From Hirundichthys speculiger (lineage: Eukaryota > Chordata > Actinopteri > Beloniformes > Exocoetidae), in assembly GCA_018398805.1 (NCBI GenBank), contig JAGFBZ010000863.1:1304501-1368500 (forward strand): a stretch of DNA of 64,000 nt. The letters run 5' to 3'. Under the pieces are notes generated by a model that was given only the letters and a program-made list of their open reading frames with translations, did not search any database and was not told where the DNA came from. The position numbers were made by a program, and so were the translations under genes. This document shows, piece after piece, positions 47,311 through 57,718 of the stretch. Numbering within the stretch: the first letter of the stretch is position 1; every line of letters begins with the position of its first letter.

Positions 47311-48611
47311 TAGTGATGGGTCCAGCAACACCGATGTGTCGGCACATGCGTCGAGCTCAGAGAGCAACACCTGTGCCGGTACGTGTCGGTGCACGTTTCG
47401 CCTTAAGAAAGTCACATGACCGATACAGGTACTGTATCGAACTGACAGTGACGCGCCAAACTGTGTTTATAAGGAAGCGCATCTGTCGACAGAATGCACT
47501 GCCAAAATAATCTCCGATCTTTTGTCACATGTCGTCAGAATCAGCAATAATTCTGGACCAGCCTCAAACTAAAAGAAAGGTTTCCAGTGTATGGCACAAT
47601 TTCGATTTAATATCGGAAAATAAGGCATTTGTTTTTATTTCCTTGTTTCATCCTGTTCCTCTCAAAGTTCCCACTTGATTTATGTGAATACAAATTAATT
47701 CCAAAGTGACTCTTAGTTTACTATTCATATTATTTTCTGCAGGTTAAATGTCGAATTTGCTTGACAGAGCTGTCGTATATAAATTAGTCCACCTCCTCAA
47801 TGTTGAGACACTACAAGGCCAGGCATGAAAATGTAGCCCCAGATACATCCAGGATGAACTCAGGTACACAGCCATTCTACAACTTATTCACAGTTGCTTT
47901 ATTGATAATTAACTCCTATGAATTTATTATTTACTTATATTTACCATTAAGCTTCCAGGAAGCAGATGCTGGATGAAGATCAGCTAAATTTCATCCTGAA
48001 GGACTGCCAGCCCCTCAGCTTTGTGGAGAGTGAAGGGTTCAGGGAACTTGTTTAGGTAGGTCCCAGGATCCTTTGAGATACTGGGACAACCAAAAGCCAA
48101 TGTTTCCACACCTCTTACGGCTTGCTTTGCAGTGTCTCTGCTTTGCAGTGCACACCAGCATCATGTGGCTTGTGAGAGGGTCTTTTCCAAAGCTGGAGAA
48201 CTTTTGTCCAAAAAGCTAAATAGACTGAAGTTCAAAACATTGGAAAACCTTTTTTTTTTTTTTTTAAATAAAAATTTGTGAAAAAAAAATCAGTCCACAA
48301 GCATCTTCATTCACAAACACAGTCACTTCGATTTTCAAGTTATGATAAATGTATCTATATCTAAAGATATCAAAGATACTTTAAATCTAAATTCAGATAT
48401 GCAATGATGCCATATACAATGCAATGACTTATAATTTATTATTGCATACTAGGTCATCATATTGGCATCAGTTGAGTCTTGCAACTCGGTTGCCTGTAGG
48501 GATTTTTAATGTCCAGCAGGTGTCAGTATTCAGTGACACAGTATCGACACGTATCAATACAGTTTGGCAACGTGATGAAACGTTCCATGAAGCGCCATCA
48601 ACCCATCACTA
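47311..48611 (+). mobile_element. Internally deleted hAT transposon with BED-finger remnant
   Basis: The termini TAGTGATGGGT and ACCCATCACTA are inverted repeats bounded by an exact 8-bp duplication (CTTGCCAG), diagnostic of hAT transposition. The 1,301-bp element keeps pieces of a transposase on the plus strand. One is a BED-type zinc finger (WHNFDLI..., VKCRICLTELSY, SSMLRHYKARHE; about 47,590-47,835), whose second part follows a TTTTCTGCAG acceptor-like sequence, suggesting an intron. Another is the FILKDCQPLSFVESEGFREL motif (about 47,990-48,050). The third is a C-terminal dimerisation-region remnant with LRLALQCL and a broken ERVFSKAGEL-like stretch (about 48,065-48,250). The catalytic core is deleted and stops are present, so it cannot encode an active transposase. 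Confidence 0.85.
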
Positions 48612-48619
48612 CTTGCCAG
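48612..48619. repeat. Right target-site duplication of the hAT element
   Basis: CTTGCCAG is identical to 47,303-47,310. Confidence 0.9.
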
Positions 48620-50125
48620 ATTGTCTTGTGCCACCGCAGTGACTTTCCAACCATCTCTAAACCTGACCTGAAGGATTTTGTGATCTGGACCTGCCTTTTG
48701 TAAGTTCCCTGATTGATATTCTTACCTGGTGCTAAGATTTTTGGATTTGTCAATTGGATTGTGGATTTTCAGATTTTGGATTCCAGCTTTACCTATGCTT
48801 TACATTAAGGACTTTAATGTGAGAGCAATTAATGTTCTTGAAGAGGAATGTTTTATTAGAGTGGATGTTTTGAAATGTGCTTGGTGCCACTACCCATAAA
48901 CTTAAGTCTTCACTGACCTTCCAGGCTGTCCTCAGGAAATCTCTATGATGGAACAGGACTGATCTCATAAGATACCTACCCTCAACCAGCTTCTCCTCCA
49001 TGATACTCACCTCTGCTACTGTTAGATAGCTCACCGTCCGAACAGAAGATAATTCCTGTCTGGCCAAATTACCTTTGCTTCCTTGCAACACTTCCTGTCT
49101 CTTCTCTGTCATGGTTCTTGCATCACTTGCTGGTCCAGAGGTCTCACTGAAGCTTCCTCCTTGAGGTCTCTCAGCCTACACTCAATCTGAGTTTAATTTT
49201 TTTTTTTTTTTTTTGGCTTTTTTTCAGTATTTTTAAATTTGGCTAACGTGTGTATTTTTTGTTTTCCATACTAAACCTTCACAGGCAACAACAACTGCGT
49301 GTGTATTGACAAGGGAGCATTATTTCTCAGTGTCACAAGAAAAAAAATGTCAGTCAATTTAGAAGGGAAACCACAAAGTACTATATCAATGTTTGAGAAA
49401 GGACTGAAAATACATTGGGATATTTTACATGGAGAAATGGAAGTGGAAGAGAAGCAGTAGTAGATGAATGATGAACAAGACAAGCCTTGAAGCACTGCTA
49501 CTGGGGGTAACAAATCAAAAATATTTTTTGGGCTGCACAACTATAGAAGTAGAAGAGAGTTTTGAGAGAGAAAAGGATATTACACTGACATTTTTCTTTT
49601 AGAAGCAGAGAACACAAATGGTAACAGATCTTCAACAAATGAACCACATCTATTCCATAGAAAGCGGTCAACACAGTTGTGATGTCAGACTTCTTCCAAG
49701 GAAGATGAAGGCCCAGGTCACATGAGTAGGTGACATGACATCCTTTATAAATGCCTCTCTAAATTCTTGAAATTGTGAAAATAAATCAAGCAGGCTGTCT
49801 TCTACATTGAACAGTCATCAACCACTAACGGTCAACTCTACTCATGTACAGATTTTGCTCTTTAGTTAGGAGCAGCAGGGCTTTTAGCAATGTAAAGGGT
49901 TTTATTGATGAAAAAAAAAATGATGGTCTAATTTGTACAAATCCAAATCACAAAAAGGACATTCTGGAAAATTTAAGAAAAAAAAATAGAAGCAGTTAAT
50001 CAGAAATTTATTTTGACTTTTGTTTCTGAACTGAAGATAATTCATATTTTCTCATCAACTTCATCCATTTTTGCATTTCAGGGCTGTGAAAGTTGGTACA
50101 GTAAAGCTTTTACCACCTTTTAATC
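48620..50125. other. Gene-less intronic stretch
   Basis: No gene was recognised. There is a long poly-T followed by TTTTTTTCAG (about 49,197-49,226). Open frames at 48,789-49,112 and 49,271-49,540 have no homology I can support. Confidence 0.45.
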
Positions 50126-50127
50126 AT

Positions 50128-50330
50128 TCAAGATTCAAGATTCAAGATTCAAGACAACTTTATTTATCCCTTGGAGGGCAATTCAATTCGGCAGCTCGCT
50201 CCCCAACACACACATAAAAAAAAAAAAAAAAAAAAAAAAACATACAATAAAAACACAGGGAGAAAAGTTGGCAGCTTATGTGCAAAATCTGCAATTTGTT
50301 GCATAAGAAAAAAGTGCTAATACCCTTTAG

Positions 50331-50410
<80 letters not shown>

Positions 50411-50900
50411 TAATATAATAAAAAATAAAATAATAAAAAATAAAATAAAATAATAATAGCCTATACAAACACCGGATGAAATCTTTCCAAGAAGGTACAC
50501 AGTAACTAGTTGCACAGAACAGACCAAACAGATTCACAAGGATAAATTTAACAACCGGACAGCTGAGGGGATAAAAGACTTGGAAAAGCGATTGCCCTTA
50601 CACACAGGTTGGGCATAACGACGTCCTGAAGGCAACAGTGAAAATTATTTTGCTAAAACATGTCCAGAGGTACCCAGAATACTGTGAGTCTTCCTCAAAA
50701 CCTGTTGTTGCCATAGGGAACCTAGGTCTTTCTGCTTGAGTCCAATAATCTTGGAACAGATTTTCACCACACTGTTAAGACTGTTTCTGTCCCTGAGTGA
50801 CAGGTTGTTGAACCAACAGATAAAAGAATAAGTTAAAAGGCTCATCTCGCTGTTCCTTCTCACAACACTTAAAAAGCATCCTGGCGCTGAAGATCCAAAA
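50128..50900. mobile_element. Fish non-LTR retro-element tail remnant, split by microsatellites
   Basis: A tandem ATTCAAG repeat (50,129-50,154) leads into ACTTTATTTATCCCTTGGAGGG, a phrase common at the ends of fish non-LTR elements. After an A run (about 50,216-50,240) and an (AT)n tract, the wording at 50,540-50,900 (GACAGCTGAGGGGATAAAAGAC; GTCCTGAAGGCAACAG; GTCCCTGAGTGACAGGTTG) looks like the rest of the same repeat. The family is not assigned. Confidence 0.4.
50334..50459. repeat. Long (AT)n tract with AATAAA-rich tail
   Basis: About 70 bases of AT dinucleotides, followed by AT and AAAAT variants up to 50,459. The tract is self-complementary and likely polymorphic. Confidence 0.95.
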
Positions 50901-51010
50901 TGATAAAATGTTAAAATTATTATTTTGTCCCATTCTTCACATTCTTCTTAAGATGTGCAACAGTATGGGTTCAACATTGTACTGAAGGTGGGGTAATTCT
51001 ATACCTGTAC

Positions 51011-51604
51011 CAGTGACGTGCGGTCAGATGAGGCAGGGGAGGCCGTGCCTCACCTGCCATCATGGAAAGAAAGAAATGAAAAAATATATATATATATTTT
51101 ATATTCATCAATTGATTTGTACTATAAAGTAATTTTCCATTTAACTTCACCATTTTTAGATTATTTTTTATTCAAAATCGCCAAATTTTCACATTTACCA
51201 TTCAAATACTGAGAAGATACGGGCAGTGAGGCAGCACCCCGCTGAGCCTCACCATGGATTGCGCAATGACTCGGCAAACTGTGCTGCCATGCTATGTAGT
51301 GAGACCAGATCGCCGTCTCTTTGTATGTCACTATTAAAATGTTCAAACACGTTTGCTAGATGAAATAAGTTTCCATAGTTTAGCTGATTTATATAATAAA
51401 CAGCAACTATATGTGTGTAATGTGTTTCTTGTGCCGGCGCGTTTATAAAATGGCTGAGAAGAGGCACGGGGTGAGGCACGCACTTCTCCTGCCTCATGTT
51501 AGGGGGCACTAGTGAGCACAGTGCTTCTGGAGGGTTCATCTGCTTGTAAATATGACTGATGAAGTCAGTGCCTCACCAGCCATGAATCTCACCGAACGTC
51601 ACTG
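51011..51604. mobile_element. hAT-type MITE with exact 8-bp target duplication
   Basis: The ends CAGTGACGTGCGG and, inverted, CAGTGACGTTCGG bound a 594-bp non-coding element. ACCTGTAC is duplicated exactly at 51,003-51,010 and 51,605-51,612. The interior is AT-rich, with an (AT)n stretch at 51,083-51,098. It is an intact non-autonomous element and probably a comparatively young insertion. Confidence 0.9.
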
Positions 51605-51612
51605 ACCTGTAC

Positions 51613-51929
51613 CCTGTTCTTCCTAAGTCATGCCACATTTTGCAAGTAGACATTGTAATGTGGGCAGAATGTAATTTTGTATTACCTTGTTAAAAATGCA
51701 TGGGTGTCCATAGGAAAGATGTGATCTTGAAGATAGTATATGCTGCATTAAAATCTCACATACTTTTCTGCATTAATGCTGCCAACATAGAATTGTAGAT
51801 AAGAGCACTAATAAGGTACGATCTGGAATACTGATTGGTCTGACCACAGCACACATTTCCACTTGCGACATCCCAGTTGTCTCCTTGGACAGAAATATCG
51901 ACACTCCCTCTGGAGAAGGTTAACATAAC
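51613..51929. other. Gene-less intronic stretch
   Basis: About 320 bases in which nothing was recognised. Confidence 0.5.
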
Positions 51930-52074
51930 CCTTCTTCAATCCAATTCATTTGTATAGTGCCAATTCACAGCAAAGTCAACTCAAGGCACTTCACACCAAA
52001 AGCACTCATCTATTTGTCCATCCATCCTTCCATTAACTTCTGCTTATCCGAATTTGGGTCGAGGGGGCAGAAGC
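51930..52074. mobile_element. Teleost interspersed repeat and LINE tail, left part
   Basis: CCAATTCATTTGTATAGTGCCAATTCACAGC is the common teleost repeat. It runs into TCCATCCTTCCATTAACTTCTGCTTATCCG and GGGTCGAGGGGGCAGAAGC, the reverse complement of the frequent fish LINE/SINE tail. The latter is interrupted by the piggyBac-type MITE at the TTAA and resumes at 53,116 with GTAGAGAGGCCCAGATCTCCC. Confidence 0.65.
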
Positions 52075-52078
52075 TTAA

Positions 52079-53111
52079 CCCTCATTCTACCGACATATTT
52101 CGCATACATGGATTACCGACTGGGGTCCGTGTGGACCCCAAGAATGAATACTGTAATAAACAACCATCAAAGAAAAATTACAACTTTTTTCTTCTCAGAA
52201 TATTATTACTGATGTATTAAATGTCATCTGAGGAAAAAAACAACAGATTATTATTATTTTAAGAAAGTTAAGAAAGTTAATTTGCATATTTTATAAAATG
52301 AAAATATACTTTTCTTTAACCCAAAAATGTCAACAGTGGAATTTTATGATCTCCTTTACAGCAATTAAGATCCTATCTGAGCTAAGCACAAATCCAGTGA
52401 AACTTTTATAATCAGTTAAAGAATGAGGCTACAGCGCAGCTTTTCCCTCTCTATTACCATCTCTATGGTAGTCACGTAAGACTTGATTCTGATATAATTT
52501 AGTGTTCAGTAATTTCAAGTAAACATTATTTGTGTTGTATTTATATGGTGAAACCAACCAAGGTCATTTTGAACCCAATGTATATAAAAAACTTAAATAA
52601 ACCCACAATCATTTAAATGTCACTACATTTTAATTTTATTTGAATTTTAATACAAAAGTCGATATTCAAAACAAAGGTTGAATAAATGCAATTCAAATTG
52701 AGATTTTTCAATTTGTTTATAATGTAAAAGGAATGCACATTATGTCAAATGAACTATGAAGTGGATATTACGTCAAATGCAGGAAAAAGTGCTGATTGTT
52801 ACCCCCCCGAGTGAGTGTGAATACTTTAAATTAGGACTCATGGCAAACATTGACTCAATAAATGGTTCCATCTATTAAAAATACATAGTAGGGGGAGGAG
52901 ATTTTGACTGGGGACTCTTGGACCCCAATGCATTGGAATTTTTAAAAAGCACAGATAAAGACAGAAACAGAAAAAAAATCATATGACATCATTAGGAACA
53001 AATTCATTGACAAAGTCATTAAAAATTGGAATTATAGAATAAAGCACCTCTGAGATATGACAAAAAGTACACCTCTGGGGTCCGAGAGGACCCCAGTCGG
53101 CGGTATGAGGG
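52079..53111. mobile_element. piggyBac-type MITE in a TTAA target
   Basis: The termini CCCTCATTCTACCGAC and, inverted, CCCTCATACCGCCGAC are flanked on both sides by TTAA (52,075-52,078; 53,112-53,115), the piggyBac target. Both ends carry a subterminal GGGGTCC...GGACCCC hairpin. The 1,033-bp interior has no transposase. Removing the element with one TTAA restores a recognisable fish repeat across the junction. Confidence 0.85.
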
Positions 53112-53115
53112 TTAA

Positions 53116-53189
53116 GTAGAGAGGCCCAGATCTCCCTAACCCTGCTACTGAGTGCTACTGAGGCCTTATCAGTCAAGGTGAGAGATTTA
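53116..53189. mobile_element. LINE tail, right part
   Basis: This continues the repeat interrupted at 52,074: GTAGAGAGGCCCAGATCTCC then CTAACCCTGCTACTG. It ends at the next TIR element. Confidence 0.5.
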
Positions 53190-53340
53190 GGGCCCTATCT
53201 TACACCTCCTGCGACCCAATACCCAATACCCATTACCTGCAAATTGCAGATTTAGGAGCCTCTGCCAACCGCTAATGCAATCTTCCGCTCCCAAAACGAC
53301 TCCCTTACTCACATTGTCGGCGCTGCAATGGGTGTGTCTC

Positions 53341-53449
53341 TTGCGCTTTCCACAAACTTGGTATTTTGCGGTACTGGTATCTTACTGGTATCTCGCCAAA
53401 ATCTGCGAGATACCAGTACCGCAAAATACCGAGTTTGTGGAAAGCGCAA
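53341..53449. repeat. Near-perfect 41-bp hairpin specific to copy B
   Basis: Left arm 53,341-53,381 and right arm 53,409-53,449 are reverse complements over 41 positions with one mismatch (T against C, which is G-U in RNA). The loop is 27 bases. Copy A of the same element has only the outer sequence and no such pairing, so the hairpin arose by a local inverted duplication after the family spread. Transcribed RNA would form a long stem. Confidence 0.85.
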
Positions 53450-53869
53450 CTGGCATGTCGCCGCGTAAAACAGCGCGTCCAAATCCCATCATTGGGCGTC
53501 CACCCAGTCACATGTGGACTGCACAACCGGCTTTACCTCTCGATTATGCGTCACTGTATTACTTGCATACGTTATTATTCTCTTAAGGGCAGATGATGTC
53601 TGTACAGCTGTGGCATGATCTCATTCAGATGTTTGTTGTGGAGGAAACGAGGAGATCACAGAACTCTGTTGTGGAGTTTCTTGTACTGTGCGCCTCCCTC
53701 TGACCCCCTCCTTGCGCTTAGACCACCTGAGATGCGTTCACTGGTAGAAGGTAGATGTCATCATACGTGTTCCTCTGGCTCAATGCTCATCCAATGATCC
53801 GTTCTGCAGTATTTTAAAAAGCACCGCTCCCAGCGACTATGCGTCTTGGCGCAGCTGTGCGTCTTTGCG

Positions 53870-54665
53870 CAGGGGATATGTTCAAGATAACTCAAAAAGT
53901 TATGGATGGATTTTGATGACATTTTCAGGAGTTGTCAGAAATGTGAAAAGGAAGAACTGATTTCATTTTGGGTGTGATCCGGAAGAAATTATGGATTCTG
54001 GATCACTTTCAAATTTTCGATAACATTGCGCTGTTTAGTTGTTTCTTGAACCCTTAAGCAACCACAATGGAGACAGGAAGGGAGTTCTGGAATTATAAGA
54101 GTTATTATATTATTATATTAATTCTCTCAGATGTAAAAAAGGAGGATTCGAGGGTTGGCAGCCAAACCAACAATCCAGGGGACGACGAAGGCAAGGAGGT
54201 GGCACTGCGAATGGCTGGATCAGGCGTTTCTACGGCAAGATCTGGAGACGAGTCTGGTTGAATGATGACTGAATAGGTACAGGTGTGCAGTGCCACACCT
54301 GGGCTGCTCGTCGGATGGGAAGGTGAAACATAGGTGGATCCGAGTGTCTATGTAGAGGATTGAAGGTGGCGCAGTGGGTTGTGCGCAGGAGCCCAGAGGT
54401 GGAAGTTTGCGGTTCACAACCCGGCTTGAGACCGTAACATGCGCTCAATGGGGCCGGAAATTTTGTTTCTCAACACCCCGTTAATTATTGCCCACAGCTC
54501 ATTAAATTTCACTCAGGTATTGACACTGAAAACCTCTATAAAATTTCAGAGGCTGATCCGGATCTGATCCAGAAGGCGGATTTTATCGCAATCTGTAAAT
54601 CGCTATATGGGAGAACTGTGGTGCTTGGCGGAGGTCTGCGCTCTCTGAGTGCTTTTCTAGTTAAG
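53870..54665 (+). mobile_element. RTE-like LINE 3' fragment, interrupted
   Basis: The phrases ACTCAAAAAGTTATGGATGG, TTTTCAGGAGTTGTCAGAAA, GCGCTCAATGGGGCCG, GATCCGGATCTGATCCAGAA and CTTGGCGGAGGTCTGCGCTC are the well-known 3' region of an abundant vertebrate RTE-like family. They are in the correct order but split by about 400 bp (about 54,030-54,435) of inserted sequence including a SINE. Non-coding; family from memory. Confidence 0.65.
54367..54435 (+). mobile_element. tRNA-derived SINE head
   Basis: An A-box TGGCGCAGTGGG (54,367-54,378) and a B-box GGTTCACAACC (54,411-54,421) lie 44 bases apart, the tRNA-like Pol III promoter layout. No cloverleaf closure is present. It sits within the interruption of the RTE-like fragment. 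Confidence 0.6.
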
Positions 54666-55135
54666 AAATGCTTTCCTGGAAGTTCACTGGCTCTATTTTT
54701 TTCTGAGCAGTTTGTTGAAACTTCTTGGAGTACAAAAGAAATGATTAACCCATTTGCTCCACATTAGTTAGAGCTAGTTATGTATATATCAGTGCAGAGG
54801 AAAAGGAGGAAGCTCTACAGCAGAGTCCCAGACCAGCTGCTCATGAGAGCTGCTCCGATCTGGATGAAAAGATGCTCCATAGCAGTTTGCAGGTATCGCA
54901 ACCTGCTCTTAAAGGCAATGGCTGCTGACGCACTGATTGGTTAAACAGGTGGAACGCCGTAACCACTCCCATGCATAATATGTGCAAAATATAGTGGTTC
55001 GTGCAGGTAAGATCGTGGGTTTCGGGAGGTGGAAGATTGCGTTCTTTGTGGGGGAACGCCCCTCCTGCTACCTGCTATCCCTTAATAGCAGGTTTAGGAG
55101 GTTTGGCACAAGATAGGGCCCATAGTCTCTCCAAC

Positions 55136-55300
55136 AGGTCTTGTCAAAGTTTTAAAAATTAAATTTTATCCAATTAAATTCAAATTAGATTCCAGTTCAG
55201 TACAATTCATTGTAGTTCATGTATAATCTAATTCATGATCCAATTCACAAACCAATAAATTCCAAAATTCAAATTTTATGTTGTGCCAGATAATAATAAC

Positions 55301-55333
<33 letters not shown>

Positions 55334-55990
55334 CAGCCTAACTAAGGAACCCTACAGAATGCATTGAATTTTCACGTCTTCATCCCCCCATCCTGAGCAA
55401 GCTTGAGGTGACAGTGGAGAAGATAAGAAACTGATTAATGGGGCTAAAAAACCTCTAACAGAGCCAAACTCAGGGAGCCTGGCCATCTGCCTCCACATGT
55501 TGGGGTTCTGAGATGACGGGAAAGATATGATAAAATAAGATACACTTTGTGTATCTTAGGTATACAGACAATAATAATTACATATATACATACAAGAAGA
55601 CTAAGCAAGTGAAAGGGATCAGTAAAGTTATCCATTGCTATAGGTTTTATCAAAAATAAGGCTAATCTTTATGGTTTAGATGGTGTCTGCTTTCCAAACA
55701 CTAACTGGGAGCTGGTTCCACAAAAGAGAGTGAAAACTGAAGGTTCTGCCTCCCAGTGTTCTTTTGGAAAGTCAAGGAACCACAAGCAAATCTTCAGTCT
55801 GAGAACAAAGGGCTCTACAGGTGTAATATAGAAATATATGTCCCTTAAGATAAGGTAGAGCTTAACCCTTTTAAGGGCTTTATATGTGAGAAGAATAATT
55901 TTAAATGGTATAAAATATGATCTCTCCTGCAAATGAACTCTCATTGCAGGATTCTGGATCAGCTGGAGGCTGATCAGTCATTTCAGGACA
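55136..55990 (-). mobile_element. L2-clade LINE 3' fragment
   Basis: The minus-strand translation (55,669-55,944) gives FKIILLTYKAL, then ILRDIYFYITP and a frameshifted FVEPAPS-like stretch. This corresponds to the FKILLLTYKAL...LWNQLP region at the C-terminal end of L2-type fish reverse transcriptases. The 3' part (55,136-55,660, plus strand wording GAACCCTACAGAATGCATTG, AGCCAAACTCAGGGAGCCTG) is the matching tail. The copy is 5'-truncated, inactive, and contains an (AAT)n tract. Confidence 0.7.
55291..55331. repeat. (AAT)n microsatellite
   Basis: About 41 bases of AAT/TAA repeats with one AAC interruption, inside the L2-type LINE tail. Confidence 0.9.
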
Positions 55991-55999
55991 TCCTACATA

Positions 56000-57715
56000 C
56001 CCATCCTACTTTACTACTCCAACAAGGAACAACAGTAGTCGAGTACAGAAACTAGTGTTGTTCCTGTTATATGATGTGATCGAACTCCTGATTGAAATTC
56101 TTCAAACAAATCGTTTCTATGTAAATGGACAATTTGTTGTTTTGCAACAGCTTTAGAATCATTTGAACTCATAAGTATAGATAATGTTGAATATTATGCA
56201 CTGTAGAATGCACTATAAATATCAAAATTGCTTCCCACCTTTTTATTTGTTTATTGTAACCTCCCTGCCCATCCTTGCTCCTCAATTACTTAGTATTTTA
56301 TGGATACTGGTTATGTTCTAAATCATTATAATCAACTGCTGATGGCATATGTTTGAAATAACATCATAAACAAAGAAACAAAAAATATTTGATTTATATC
56401 CAGCGATTTGTCTGAAAGGAAATACAAGTCAGAGAAAAAAAGTCCAAGTACATTTCAGAAAATAATTGTTTTTGTTTTTTTCTTCTTCTTTACATATCAT
56501 CCCAACATTTTCTGAGATGAGGTTGCAGTTTTTCTCCTCAATGTAATATTGAGTGATCTTCTGGGGTATCAATATTGGGTTTGAAATTCTAGAATTGTGA
56601 CAAGCCTGTCTGTAACACATCACTAACTGTCATTCATTCAGGCCAACTGTTCTGCAGTGTGTCATCAGATCATACATCAGACATCATAGTCGTCTTTGTT
56701 TACAGATATTGGATATCAGGTACAAGCCTGACTTTTGTTTGCAGAAACTTGTAGAAATACAAAGTTTTGTTTCTATATATTTAAAAAACTGGCATGTTTT
56801 ATTGCATACTTTTAAGATACTGCAATGTAAAAAACGCATGTACAATCAGCAAGACATGAAAAGGCATAGAACATGAAAACTATTAATACTTCAAACCTGG
56901 CCATCCTCAACTGTGCAGCAGTGTGACAGAATTTCTCAGGAAGTGAGAGAGAGTCACAGAACAAAGGAATGAAACAAAGAAATACAGTGCAATTTACAGA
57001 TTGTTTCATCGCTCCTTTCAGTAAGCAAGAGCAGATTATATTAAAAAGAGAAGACAGTCTATATGAGCTAAAAATGAGAAAGGAAAAAGAAAGGAAAAAA
57101 TGAAGAAGGGATTAAGAGAGCAGAGGAGAAGGTAAGAGAAAACGGGCTAGTGGTAATGTCCTTATGATGTAGGGCCTGTCAGAGCATTTGCTTCAGAGGC
57201 CAAATGATCCTGTAAGAACAGCACTGCTATTGATCCAACTATCACACAGCATCACATACTAATGACTGTGTGTATTTGTGTGAGCATGTGTGTGTATCTG
57301 AGAGAAAGGTAGAGAAAAAAAGCAAGTATCAGCGAGTGGTAGACATGGATAACAATCTATAACAAAACAGGTACATCCACGAAAAAAAAAAAAAGATGGA
57401 AGAAGTCAAAAGAGGCTATGTGTACGAAAGTATGGGCTTCAGTATGTGTTTTGTGTAAAATTCTGGCATGACACTCCATCGATACTGCCAGAGCAGTGTT
57501 ATAGATATGAAAGCCAATCTCAACCTGGTCTGTGATATCCGATCTCTGTTCTCACCTTGAATTCATTCAGTACTTTTAAACCCACACACACTCACACTCA
57601 TGTACACCCATCTCCCACCATCTCTCGCCCACACTCACCCCCATATTTTGCAGTGTATATTCACAACAAGAATACATCACGACATTCCCCCTTCAGCTAA
57701 CATAAATTAAAGTGC
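56000..57715. other. Gene-less intronic stretch
   Basis: No gene or mobile element was recognised. Purine-rich sequence near 57,040-57,120 and scattered CA-rich runs near 57,580-57,640 are the only compositional features. Confidence 0.45.
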
Positions 57716-57718
57716 AGG

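Larger units (their letters stand above)
53190..55121. mobile_element. TIR element, copy B, containing nested retro-elements
   Basis: The termini GGGCCCTATCTT and AAGATAGGGCCC are a perfect 12-bp inverted repeat. The left 400 bp and right 230 bp match copy A at 45,462-46,666. The centre (about 53,600-54,890) is different and holds an RTE-like 3' fragment with a SINE. The element is non-autonomous, and no clear target duplication was seen (TTTA against ATAG). Confidence 0.75.

Noticed and set aside
50160..50537. 125-codon minus-strand frame
   Set aside because: It is largely the translation of (AT)n and poly-A tracts (Tyr-Ile repeats).
54367..54435. Possible tRNA gene
   Set aside because: Same reasoning: Pol III boxes without a closing cloverleaf, and located inside other retro-element sequence.
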